Part shown: positions 35,301 through 44,197 of the stretch, one piece after another
Position numbering within the stretch: position 1 is the stretch's first letter
How the letters are laid out: the number at the start of each line of letters is the position of its first letter
The notes under the pieces: model-generated
Told to the model about the DNA's origin: nothing
The model's input: the letters and a program-made list of their open reading frames with translations, nothing else
The model's database searches: none
NCBI RefSeq assembly: GCF_030014955.1
Contig: NZ_JAGRPV010000001.1
Coordinates: forward strand, 806,001 to 870,000
From: Cohnella hashimotonis
GTDB taxonomy: Bacteria > Bacillota > Bacilli > Paenibacillales > Paenibacillaceae
Reading direction: 5' to 3'
Length of the DNA stretch: 64,000 nucleotides
Translations under genes and position numbers: made by a program

Positions 35301-35786
35301 CGTCTGCGTGCTGGTGTTCGTGACCGTGATCTGCCAGCGCAGATAGTCGCTCGCAAGGGAGTAGGATTGGTCCACCTTGAAGTTGCGGATGCCTTCTGCA
35401 TTGGCGGAGTTCTGGTAGGTAACGTTGACCGTGCTGCCGGACTGGCTTTGCGTCCGCGCATCCGCCGATTTGCTCGTCCAGGCCTTGGTCCAGGCCCCGC
35501 TGCCTAGCCGGTAGGTGAACATCAGCTCGCCCAGCCATTGATGATCGGACGTATTCTGGTTGGGAGCGTTGGTGCCGTTCATCACATAGTTCGTGGCGAA
35601 CGAGTCGCCGGCAATCGTCAGACTGCTGATTTCGCCATTCGTGCCGGTCGTGACGTTGAAGCTGCCGCTGCTTAGCGTGTAGGCTGAAGCATCCTTGGGG
35701 GAAACCAGCCATACTGCAGCTGCTGCCGCCAGGATCGCCGAGTAGTAGAGCGCCTTTCTGCGTGGCTTTAACCCGGACTCGATCAT
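32334..35786 (-). CDS. Large secreted DUF5695-like protein with LamG carbohydrate-binding domain
   Basis: An 1150-residue exported protein. It has a signal peptide (MIESGLKPRRKALYYSAILAAAAAVWLVSP..ASA), an N-terminal beta-rich region (residues 40-430), a central all-helical region rich in aromatic residues (TGYWGWGDDWGLTHG, HHIDYLVPDFLMASP, GEPWWNFQYTVSLAGYAMDDW), and a beta domain. Near the C-terminus a LamG/concanavalin-like module (IASYNMNQTSGTTATDGSSNGKHATL ... NGTNAYASLPSG) is followed by a Ser/Glu-rich tail. The helical core recalls (alpha/alpha)6 glycosidases and the uncharacterised DUF5695 group; I cannot name its activity. ATG 35786 has AAGGAGGAATAAG upstream. The promoter region shares AT-rich boxes with the GH51 gene and carries a CcpA-like site. 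Confidence 0.75.
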   Translation of the reverse strand: MIESGLKPRRKALYYSAILAAAAAVWLVSPKDASAYTLSSGSFNVTTGTNGEISSLTIAGDSFATNYVMNGTNAPNQNTSDHQWLGELMFTYRLGSGAWTKAWTSKSADARTQSQSGSTVNVTYQNSANAEGIRNFKVDQSYSLASDYLRWQITVTNTSTQTLEIGDFGLPLPFNEFWSGGNNEEIYETRVVTHSFVGNNNSYITAQRPSGIGPSLLMVPDATTGAGFEYMDNWRTEEHPGSTWAADQGGWPEGLTVFYIHSNVIKSTNRGYLTNTSLTLAPGASKTYAFKFFKANGEQGVKDRLYSEGLIDVNVVPGMIVPTNQTAKFDLHTSKTIASVTSDAPSQTTIASLGTTGTDHKLYSLSMSKLGPNNITVTYGSGEKTVLQFYAIEPIDLALQRHATFMVNNQQWNAPGTIKDKVYDDWMMQTKAKRNNFTGYWGWGDDWGLTHGQFLAEKNVQTPVASEVTSLDQYLETAIWTNLMNGHHIDYLVPDFLMASPNTTPTYRGYAYPHIYNTYFSMYKIAKLYPGLVTYIQPRTTYLLRAYNIMKALYDGPVAYNWNTGLMGELTTPEIIKALQDEGYTTQANDIIAKMATKYNNFSGAAYPYGSEYNYDNTGEEAVYTLAKMNNNSTIKSKINTKTRATRGQMPLWYLYSVPVTITGEPWWNFQYTVSLAGYAMDDWVRTGSTSPEVEQRLTYAAKIANVSAINSGQISSDPANIGAVSWTYQMTKGNAGALGLDGGPLFNGWRGMSGEADLGLFGAIKILSADIAVDPIFGLYGYGADVALTGGNYVITPKDGVGQRLNLITEKLGMTLERDKYTAATVAQAKNYVNFTLQNVTSGTAHTTKVAFTGLAAGSYNVLVNNAVVGSVTAANGQTTTVSLSIGTAATYDIKLQAGTPPVQPEIIASYNMNQTSGTTATDGSSNGKHATLSGGTSWVAGKAGNGLALNGTNAYASLPSGIVSSLNDFTISTWVKVIANSDWARIFDFGTGTNNYMFLAPQSGGTGGLRFAITTSGNGSEQTMTASTPLATGTWKHVAVTLSGTTARLYVDGVQVATNTSMTLKPSSLGSTNLNYIGKSQYADPYLNGAIDDFHIYSRALSATEISALFSGGASLIAQPANALESGTAAGEADRLDGESTAPSNAES

Positions 35787-35894
35787 TATCTTATTCCTCC
35801 TTAGTGTGAGGCTCGATGCACAGGACCATCTCTCTCGACTCCGCTCCCGAGAATGCGCCAAGCTTGCCTGGACATCACCGCCCTTTTTTTGCAT

Positions 35895-35916
35895 AGTTTT
35901 AAATAAATCTAAAACT
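35895..35916. promoter_or_regulatory. AT-rich inverted repeat upstream of the LamG protein gene
   Basis: AGTTTTA (35895-35901) and TAAAACT (35910-35916) form a perfect inverted repeat with an eight-base spacer. A related GTTTTAAAC occurs at 36045-36053. Similar boxes lie upstream of the regulator and the GH51 gene, suggesting a common operator. Confidence 0.55.
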
Positions 35917-35966
35917 GTTTTTCGATTACATCATATTTCCAGTCAAACGAATTGTCAATCCAATGA

Positions 35967-35980
35967 TGTAAGCGTTATAT
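35967..35980 (+). promoter_or_regulatory. Possible CcpA (cre) site
   Basis: TGTAAGCGTTATAT matches the cre consensus TGWAARCGYTWNCW with one mismatch, in the 415-base gap upstream of the minus-strand LamG protein gene. The rest of the gap is AT-rich promoter sequence without a gene. Confidence 0.5.
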
Positions 35981-36201
35981 AAACTATTTTTTGGATATTT
36001 TCCTTGCTTTTCTTATGGATTTGGCTAAAATTAAGTTGCAGAAAGTTTTAAACTATTTTTAATTTGTTTAAATTAAATGCGAAGCGGAGGTTCGGAAATC
36101 CGGAGGGGAAAGGATAAGGGGGCATCTGAAAGAAAACCCCGCTCGATGGGCCAAGTGCAACAATTGGCCTATCCGGCAGGGCGGAGGCAGACGGACTGTC
36201 G

Positions 36202-37113
36202 TTATTCTTCCAGATACAGCACGCGGATCAGAATGTCGTGATCGTAATTTCCGAAGTTGCGGCCGAACACGGTCAGCCCTTTTTTATTCGCCGATTCCGG
36301 ATCGACCTCGATCCGGAACATCAGATCGCTCTTGTAGTCCAGATCGAGCTCGGGCAACGTCAATTGGCCGATCCGGTAACCGTCGATGAAGCTGCCCTCG
36401 TCGTTGATGCGGACGATCTTGAGCAAGCCGTATTGATTGCAGTTCTGCGGCCACCAATCGGGATTGTAAGTGCCGCGCACGTCGCCGAAGTCGCCCGGAC
36501 AAGTCCAGGTGCCAAGCTTCATGCCGTTCAGGGAGAAGGTGATATCCGACGGCCAATTCTCGGAGGTGCCGGGCGCCTCCGAGCCGATCTCCATCATGAA
36601 CTGGAGTTCCTTGAAGCTCTGGGTCGGCTTCAAATAGTTGGGAACCCGGTATTCGAGGAAGCCTTCGGTGAGCCATACGATGCCGGCGTCCACGCGGCTC
36701 GGATCGGCGAAGTAACGCGGATCGTCGAACGTGCCGATCAGGCTGTCCTTGGTTGCCAGTCCGCAAGTAGGGACGGCAGCATAGTTGCTGTAGTGGCCGA
36801 CCCGCAGCTCCGTTTCGTAGAAGTTGTCCTCCTCTTTTCCCCGCAGCTCCACCAGCAGCTTGTCCTCGTTCAGATGGCACATCTTTTGCAGCCCGTGCTT
36901 GCCCACGTTCGTGACGATGTGAATGAGCCCGCTCTCCTCCAGCTTTTTGATATGCATCGTGATGGCCCCGTTGGTCAAGTTGAGCTTCTGCGCCAAGTCG
37001 TTCAGATTCAGGTTATGGTGCTTGACCAGCAGGTCGAGGATCTGGATGCGGATCTCGGAGCTAAGCGCCTTGAATATATTTATTCCCGATTTGAGTTCCT
37101 TGATATGGATCAT
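36202..37113 (-). CDS. ArsR-type HTH regulator with C-terminal beta-rich sensor domain
   Basis: A 303-residue one-component regulator. Residues 1-85 form an ArsR/GntR-like winged helix (INIFKALSSEIRIQILDLLVKHHNLNLNDLAQKLNLTNGAITMHIKKLEESGLI plus wing). The remaining 215 residues are a beta-rich domain with many Trp, Gly and Asp residues (WLTEGFLEYRVPNYL, SLNGMKLGTWTCPGDFGDVRGTYNPDWWPQNCNQYGLL) that resembles a jelly-roll carbohydrate-binding fold, so a sugar ligand is plausible. It sits between the LamG protein gene and the divergent GH51 arabinofuranosidase, and GTTTAAAAC-like boxes lie upstream of all three genes. ArsR-type metal cysteines are absent. Regulation of arabinan or arabinoxylan use is my inference. 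Confidence 0.8.
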   Translation of the reverse strand: MIHIKELKSGINIFKALSSEIRIQILDLLVKHHNLNLNDLAQKLNLTNGAITMHIKKLEESGLIHIVTNVGKHGLQKMCHLNEDKLLVELRGKEEDNFYETELRVGHYSNYAAVPTCGLATKDSLIGTFDDPRYFADPSRVDAGIVWLTEGFLEYRVPNYLKPTQSFKELQFMMEIGSEAPGTSENWPSDITFSLNGMKLGTWTCPGDFGDVRGTYNPDWWPQNCNQYGLLKIVRINDEGSFIDGYRIGQLTLPELDLDYKSDLMFRIEVDPESANKKGLTVFGRNFGNYDHDILIRVLYLEE

Positions 37114-37204
37114 GAACGGCGTTCTCCTCTGCTTGCGGATAGTCGTCCGGCGAAGACGCGTTTTGGCATTTTTCTAATTATATTTCATCTATGGGGTCAA
37201 ATAA

Positions 37205-37218
37205 ATGTTTAAAACAAT
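37205..37218. promoter_or_regulatory. Candidate operator upstream of the regulator gene
   Basis: ATGTTTAAAACAAT, containing GTTTAAAAC, lies 92 bases upstream of the minus-strand regulator start; it matches the boxes at 35895, 36045 and 37398. Confidence 0.45.
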
Positions 37219-37305
37219 GATTCTGTTTGAAGCGAAGGAAGGCGTGGCGGAAAAGGCCGCAGGACAATAAAAATTCAGTCGATTAAGCGAAAGTGGGCGA
37301 TACTT

Positions 37306-37416
37306 TAATTTTAAATAAATTTATAACACTTTTTCGGAAAGCGCATTCAATCTTATTGACAGGGAGAATTATACAAAATATTATAAAAATATAAATTGTT
37401 TTAAATAGTTTTAAAA
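37306..37416. promoter_or_regulatory. AT-rich operator/promoter region of the GH51 gene
   Basis: Contains TAATTTTAAATAAATTTA at 37306 and the direct repeat GTTTTAAATAGTTTTAAAA (37398-37416), 40-60 bases before the GH51 start. The 37114-37456 gap has no gene. Confidence 0.5.
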
Positions 37417-37423
37417 TAAATAG

Positions 37424-38992
<1,569 letters not shown>

Positions 38993-39043
38993 TACCCGGC
39001 GCGAAGGCTGACGGCGAAGCACGAGGGAATACGGCCTATCCCG

Positions 39044-40144
39044 CTATCCCGCCCTGGAGACTTCGGCCTGTCCCTCGGTTAACCGGGGGACCGACGGGCG
39101 CTCGCCGCGTTGCTTGACCAAGCGCATCCATGCGTAGGTCAGCGCCGCGCATTGCGCCAGCGTGAGGAAGGATATCAAGATCTCCTGCAGTACGCCAGGG
39201 TTCGCATGGGTCCGTCCGAGCGCGAGCAGGTCGAGCTTGATCAACAGCGTATGGCCGAAAAAAGTCACGAGGCTGAATCGGTTGAGCAGCCGATGATGCC
39301 GCCTGACCGCATCCCAGCGTATGCGCACGATGCCGTAGAACATCAATACCGAAGCCGGCAGCGTCGAAAAGGCCAGTCTGTAATCGTCGCTCCAGTCTGC
39401 CGTTCTCCATAGAAAGGCGGTCTCCGCGGCGGCTAGGAGGCCGGTGAGCGCGAGCAGCGGACGGACCGGCAGCCTTTTGAACGCTTCCTCATGCCGTGCC
39501 AGCAGCACGCCCGCGCCGACGAAGACGAGTCCGAAGCCGCCGTAGTTGACGAGCGCCTTCGCCGCCATCCGCGCGCCTTCAGACCCGAACAGCTCGGGCC
39601 AGGCCGATCTGACCGGTCCGCTCGGCGTGCCGGCGAGGCACTGCGCTGCCGCGAGCGCCAGCGCCGCGAGCCCGATCAACTGCCGCTCGCGTCCGCCCGA
39701 TACGAGCGCATACGATACGAGAATACCGAAGATCAGCGGCGGGATGAACCAAAGCTGCTGGTAAGCGCCCTCGACGAAGATCCGGAGCGCGACTCTTTTT
39801 CCCAATGCCAGCAGTCCGCTCGCGCTCGTATCGCCGTGCAGGATCGCGCCCGCGATCTGACGTCCCGTGTTGAGCAGGCACAACAGCCCGTACACGATCG
39901 CAATCCGAGATACATACTTCCGCACATACGCGCCCGCATCGGCGGCATGCATCCAGCCTTGATAAGCGAGAAAGCCTGCGATCAGGTAAAAACCCGGCAC
40001 GACGGTGCCAAACGACAGGCCGGCAAAAGACAGTTGGCGGTTGTCCATCGTCGACATGATCGGAAGGAACAGCTCGTGGGAAAAAACGACGAGTATGCAG
40101 CCAAGCACCTTGAACAGCGTGATGCCGGGATAATAGCTACGCAT
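39044..40144 (-). CDS. Acyltransferase 3 family membrane protein
   Basis: A 366-residue protein with about ten transmembrane helices and the acyltransferase-3 (OafA/NodX) layout. The early His in CILVVFSHELFLP is the likely catalytic residue, and Arg-rich loops such as YVRKYVSRIAIVYGLLCLL follow. Family members transfer acetyl, succinyl or longer acyl groups to sugars, peptidoglycan or antibiotics across or at the membrane. Its start overlaps the end of the upstream adenylate-forming ligase gene by eight bases, so the two form an operon and may act in sequence. The acceptor is unknown. Confidence 0.83.
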   Translation of the reverse strand: MRSYYPGITLFKVLGCILVVFSHELFLPIMSTMDNRQLSFAGLSFGTVVPGFYLIAGFLAYQGWMHAADAGAYVRKYVSRIAIVYGLLCLLNTGRQIAGAILHGDTSASGLLALGKRVALRIFVEGAYQQLWFIPPLIFGILVSYALVSGGRERQLIGLAALALAAAQCLAGTPSGPVRSAWPELFGSEGARMAAKALVNYGGFGLVFVGAGVLLARHEEAFKRLPVRPLLALTGLLAAAETAFLWRTADWSDDYRLAFSTLPASVLMFYGIVRIRWDAVRRHHRLLNRFSLVTFFGHTLLIKLDLLALGRTHANPGVLQEILISFLTLAQCAALTYAWMRLVKQRGERPSVPRLTEGQAEVSRAG

Positions 40145-41921
40145 TGCGCCTGCTCTCCGCGGGTTCCCCGAGCTGGGCGAGCGCCAGTCCGCGCACGTCT
40201 GCCACCGCGATTTTGCCAGTCGGGGACATGGGCAGATACGGCACGTATAGAATGTGTGCGGGAATCTTGAAGGCGGACAGCATGCCGGCGAGGTCGTGCC
40301 TGATTTTCTCGGTGATGAGCGTGGCGTCGCGGCGGGGGACGATGCAGGCGCACACCTGCTCTCCGTATTTGTCGTCGGGCACGCCTACGACAAACGCCGC
40401 TTCGACGCCGGGAAGCTTGAGCAGCGCATGTTCGATCTCGACGGGCGAGATCTTTTCCCCGCCGCGGGAGATGATGCGCTTGATACGGCCGGTAACGATC
40501 AGATGGCCGCTCGCGTCCAGGTAACCGAGATCGCCGGAGCGGAACCAGCCGTCTGCAGAAGGTCCTGCGTCTTCGGCATCCGACTGTCCGGCATAACGCA
40601 TGACCCGGTGGCTCCGGATGCGGATCTCGCCTTGTTCCCCGGCCGGCAGCCGGGCGCCGGTCTCGGCGTCCACGATCGCCACCTCTACGTTTTTATCCAC
40701 CTTGCCGGCCAGACTGTATTCGCACGACATGAACTGCTGCAGTCCGATGAACCCGCTCACCAGCTTCGATTGCATGAACAGGCCATACAGCGGCGACAGC
40801 ACCGGATGGGGTTTGCGGTCCGTAATGCAGACACCGTTGGCGACCGCGCCCGCCTCGGTCGAGCCGTAGCTGACCATGAAAAAGTAGATATGCAGCTCCC
40901 GCGCGATGCGATCGAGCACGCGGCGGTCGACGGCGGAAGACGTGAATACGAGCCCGAGCAGGCTGCGCAGGTCGTGCTTGTCCCTCGCTTCGGAGGAGAG
41001 CATCTGCTCGATCATGAACGGGGTGCCGATCAGAACGCGGCATTTGAAGCGTTCGATGAAGGCGAGCGCGCTGTTCGGACTGTAGTGGCTGAGCATGACG
41101 ATGCGGATCGAGCAGGCCTTCAAGGCAGTGAAGATCGTACCGAACCCGCCCATATGGTAGAGGGGCAGCAGACTCATGACGGACAGCTTGCGCGTCAGCC
41201 GGTCCGTCAGCCGAATCAGCAAGGCCGAGGCCGGGCCTGTGCGTTTGGGAGATCGGGCGGCAGTCATAAAGGACGCTGTGGAGCGGAGTACGCCCTTGGG
41301 TTTGCCGGAGGTGCCGGATGTATAAAGGAGGACGAGCGGGTCGCGGAGGTCGCGCCCGGCGGCGGCATTTCCGAATGCTTGCGGTCCGACCTTGGCCGCT
41401 TCTTCGGCCAGCTCCGCGTAGGCGCGGAAAGGCGCGCGGACCTCCGCCCGCTCCGCGAGCACGAACAGATGACGCGGCACCGGGCATTCGGCATGATGGC
41501 CTTGCGCGCCTCCCGTCTCCGCGAGCAGCTCGGCGACCATGGTCACGTACGATTGTCGCTGGCCCTCTTTGTCCAACAACAAGGCAGCCGGCTTGCAGTC
41601 CGCGAGGAGCGCGCGCAGCTCTTCTTTTTTGCTGTATGTATTAAGGGGGACCGCGACGGCCCCGATGCAGGCTGAAGCGAAGATAAGAAGGACGAGTTCT
41701 ATTCGTCCCTGCATGAGCAAGGCGACTCTGTCTCCGGGGCGTATGCCGAGCGAGAGCATGCCCTCGGACAACCTTCGGACTTCCTCCCAGATCGTCCGCC
41801 AGTCGTAATGCTGATCGAAGCCGGGGAAGCTGAATGCGATGTCGTTCGGCGATCGTCTGGCGCGGTTTCGCAGAAGTTCGGGAACCGTGTCGCGCGGCGC
41901 CGTCCATGCCCTGTCCTTCAT
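40137..41921 (-). CDS. AMP-dependent acyl-CoA synthetase/ligase
   Basis: A 594-residue class I adenylate-forming enzyme. The P-loop-like motif is LVLLYTSGTSGKPKGVLRS, followed by MVSYGSTEAGA (A5), the ADGWFRSGDLGYLDASGHLIVTGRIKRIISRGGEKISPVEIE block (A7-A8) and the C-terminal catalytic Lys in PMSPTGKIA. It should activate a carboxylic acid as acyl-AMP and probably load it on CoA. ATG 41921 with GAGGAGG six bases upstream is chosen over ATG 41951. A linker of about 40 residues between A5 and A6 (KPHPVLSPLYGLFMQSKLVSG) is longer than usual. The downstream overlapping gene is a membrane acyltransferase, pointing to export or attachment of the activated acid. Confidence 0.86.
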   Translation of the reverse strand: MKDRAWTAPRDTVPELLRNRARRSPNDIAFSFPGFDQHYDWRTIWEEVRRLSEGMLSLGIRPGDRVALLMQGRIELVLLIFASACIGAVAVPLNTYSKKEELRALLADCKPAALLLDKEGQRQSYVTMVAELLAETGGAQGHHAECPVPRHLFVLAERAEVRAPFRAYAELAEEAAKVGPQAFGNAAAGRDLRDPLVLLYTSGTSGKPKGVLRSTASFMTAARSPKRTGPASALLIRLTDRLTRKLSVMSLLPLYHMGGFGTIFTALKACSIRIVMLSHYSPNSALAFIERFKCRVLIGTPFMIEQMLSSEARDKHDLRSLLGLVFTSSAVDRRVLDRIARELHIYFFMVSYGSTEAGAVANGVCITDRKPHPVLSPLYGLFMQSKLVSGFIGLQQFMSCEYSLAGKVDKNVEVAIVDAETGARLPAGEQGEIRIRSHRVMRYAGQSDAEDAGPSADGWFRSGDLGYLDASGHLIVTGRIKRIISRGGEKISPVEIEHALLKLPGVEAAFVVGVPDDKYGEQVCACIVPRRDATLITEKIRHDLAGMLSAFKIPAHILYVPYLPMSPTGKIAVADVRGLALAQLGEPAESRRNA

Positions 41922-42044
41922 AGGGCGTCCTCCTCTATGATTTTGATACAATTAGTATACATAACGTTACAATTTGTTGATATAGGAAAAATGCCGATAC
42001 GCCGCTATCCGACGGAATCTCCGTCAAACGGCGCAATAACGACA

Positions 42045-42090
42045 AAAAGCCTGAAGCGGCCGTCCGGGAAACGGTCCTGCTCCGGCTTTT
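42045..42090 (-). terminator. Terminator of AraC regulator gene
   Basis: On the minus strand AAAAGCCGGAGC...CCGT, loop, ACGG...GCTTCAGGCTTTTT forms a long stem with some mismatches and a T tail, about 20 bases after the stop at 42108. Confidence 0.65.
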
Positions 42091-42107
42091 AGCGGACTGG
42101 CTGTCGG

Positions 42108-42986
42108 TCAGGCTGGCGCGGTGCGTCCGCGCAGGGAGGAAGGGGAGACGCCGCAATAGCTCTTGAACAGTCGGCTGAAATAATAGATATCGCTGAAGCC
42201 GTGCTCGAGCGCGATCTCCGACACCGTCTTGTTCGTATAGCGCAGGTCCTGGGCGCAGCGGCCGATTCGCACGAAGTTCACGTAATCGGTGACCGAGCGG
42301 CTGGTAAGCTCCTTGAAGACGCGGCTGAAATGATAACGGCTCATGCCCGCGATGCCGGCCAGCGTCTCCACGTCAAGCCGCTTGGCATAGTTATCTTCGA
42401 TATACTGCAGCACCGGCTCGATCCGAGTCAGCCGTCTGATGCGGGAAGCCAACTCGCCTTGCGGCATGCTCTCGGCGACATGTCCGCGGAGCATGACCGC
42501 GAGCAGCCGGAACAGACACGATTTAACCGAGAGCTCGTAAGCGACATCTTTTTTTTGAAACTCGGCGATCAGTTCGTCGAGACTGTCCTTGATGGCGGCA
42601 TCGCCGGCGATCAGGTTCGCGAAGCGGATGCGGGACCGGACGATCGGCGTAATAAACTTCGTCTCGGCCGAGTCGATCCGATGGCTGTGCAGCAGGTCGG
42701 GATCGAAGATGACCGCATAATAAAACAAATGATCCGAAAGGCTCACGCCATGATGAAGATCGGCACAGTTGACGACGATCAAGTCTCCGGGACCGACGTC
42801 AAAGCTGTCGGCGTTGCAGGAAATGCGCGCCCGGCCTTCGACGATATATAGAAACTCCATATGCTCGTGCCAATGAGAAGGAAAAGCGGTGGTCCCGATC
42901 CGCTCGATGCGGCATTGATGGATCTTGAGCGGAAATTGGGGATCGGGCATATCCATGGGCTCCAGCAGCGCGGGATTGCGGTCCAT
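42108..42986 (-). CDS. AraC family transcriptional regulator, cupin type
   Basis: A 292-residue regulator. The N-terminal AraC-type cupin (residues 20-120) has HWHEHMEFLYIVEGRARI and the PGDLIVVNCADLHHG strand; the C-terminal 100 residues form the double HTH (EDNYAKRLDVETLAGIAGMSRYHFSRVFKELTSRSVTDYVNFVRIGRCAQDLRYTNKTVSEIALEHGFSDIYYFSRLFKSYCGVSPSSLR). Members of this group sense a sugar or sugar acid and activate adjacent catabolic genes. It is divergent from the Gfo/Idh dehydrogenase gene with a 117-base gap. The ATG is preceded by GGAGGTG six bases away. Confidence 0.88.
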   Translation of the reverse strand: MDRNPALLEPMDMPDPQFPLKIHQCRIERIGTTAFPSHWHEHMEFLYIVEGRARISCNADSFDVGPGDLIVVNCADLHHGVSLSDHLFYYAVIFDPDLLHSHRIDSAETKFITPIVRSRIRFANLIAGDAAIKDSLDELIAEFQKKDVAYELSVKSCLFRLLAVMLRGHVAESMPQGELASRIRRLTRIEPVLQYIEDNYAKRLDVETLAGIAGMSRYHFSRVFKELTSRSVTDYVNFVRIGRCAQDLRYTNKTVSEIALEHGFSDIYYFSRLFKSYCGVSPSSLRGRTAPA

Positions 42987-43103
42987 GCGGCGGCACCTCC
43001 ATATCGCACAATATTACAAATTGCCAGCATAGCTATTCATGGCTGGTCTGCTCTATTCATTTTATAGTACAGGTAGACAAATGAGTAGAGGGAGGCAATA
43101 CCT

Positions 43104-44162
43104 GTGAAAAAGCTGGGCATCGGCGTTATCGGCACGGGTTCGATCTCTGAATCGCACTTGAATGCATACGCGGCCAACAAGAACGCAACGATCGTCGCGG
43201 TCTGCGACCTGAACAGAGAGCGCGCGGACAAGGCGGCGGAGAAATACGGCGCTTCGAGCGTCTACACGAACTATCATGACCTGCTGGCGAATCCGGAAGT
43301 GGAAGCCGTCAGCGTTTGCACATGGAACCATACGCACGCGGAGATCGCGATCGCCGCGGTCAAGGCGGGCAAGCACGTGCTCGTGGAAAAGCCGCTCAGC
43401 ATGACGGTGGAAGAAGCCGAAGCCGTACGCGACGCGGTTCGGTCGAGCGACCGTATACTGCAAGTGGGCTTCGTCCGCCGCTACGACGCAAACGCTCAAC
43501 TGGCCAAGCGCTTCACGGAGCAAGGCGAATTCGGCGAGCTTTATTATGCAAAAGCGTCCCTGATCCGACGTCTGGGCAATCCGGGCGGCTGGTTCGCTGA
43601 CAAGGACCGTTCGGGCGGCGGTCCGCTGATCGATATCGGCGTGCACGTCATCGACTTGTCCTGGTATCTGATGGGCCGTCCGAAGGTGAAGTCGGTCAGC
43701 GGCAACGTATACAACAAGCTCGGCAACCGCTCGAACGTCAAGGGTCTGTCCTTCTACCAGGCGGCCGACTACGACGCTTCGCGCAATACGGTCGAGGATC
43801 TGGCGAACGCGCTCATCCGGTTCGAGAACGGCGCGTCCCTGCTCGTCGAAGTCAGCTACGCGCTGCATGCCAAGAGCGACGAGTCCGCGGTCAGGCTGTA
43901 CGGCACCAAGGGCGGCTTCGAGATCGATCCGGAGCTGACGATCGTCTCGGAGCGGCATGACACGATCCTGAACGTGACCCCGCAGGTCGACAGCCTGAAG
44001 TTCAACTTCCAGCAAGCGTTCCAGTCGGAAATCGACAGCTTTATCGCTTCGGCGACTTCCGGCACGGAGCCGCTGAGCCCGGTCGAGGACGGTCTGACGA
44101 TGATGCGGATTCTGCGCGCGATCTATGAGTCGGCTGAGCTGGGCAAAGAGATTGAGCTGTAA
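43104..44162 (+). CDS. Gfo/Idh/MocA family oxidoreductase
   Basis: A 352-residue NAD(P)-dependent sugar or cyclitol dehydrogenase. The Rossmann motif is at the N-terminus (IGVIGTGSISESHLNAY), with the family's EKPLSMTVEEAE at residues about 95-106 (Lys96 is the usual catalytic lysine) and the GGGPLIDIGVHVIDLSWYLMG segment that supplies Asp and His. This looks like the inositol dehydrogenase-like branch. Start GTG 43104 has GAGGGAGG nine bases upstream. Downstream are two sugar isomerase/epimerase genes, an arrangement typical for oxidation-epimerisation of inositols or rare sugars. Confidence 0.88.
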   Translation: MKKLGIGVIGTGSISESHLNAYAANKNATIVAVCDLNRERADKAAEKYGASSVYTNYHDLLANPEVEAVSVCTWNHTHAEIAIAAVKAGKHVLVEKPLSMTVEEAEAVRDAVRSSDRILQVGFVRRYDANAQLAKRFTEQGEFGELYYAKASLIRRLGNPGGWFADKDRSGGGPLIDIGVHVIDLSWYLMGRPKVKSVSGNVYNKLGNRSNVKGLSFYQAADYDASRNTVEDLANALIRFENGASLLVEVSYALHAKSDESAVRLYGTKGGFEIDPELTIVSERHDTILNVTPQVDSLKFNFQQAFQSEIDSFIASATSGTEPLSPVEDGLTMMRILRAIYESAELGKEIEL

Positions 44163-44197
44163 TTTAAGACGCAAGGGGTATAAAGGAGTGAACGGGA

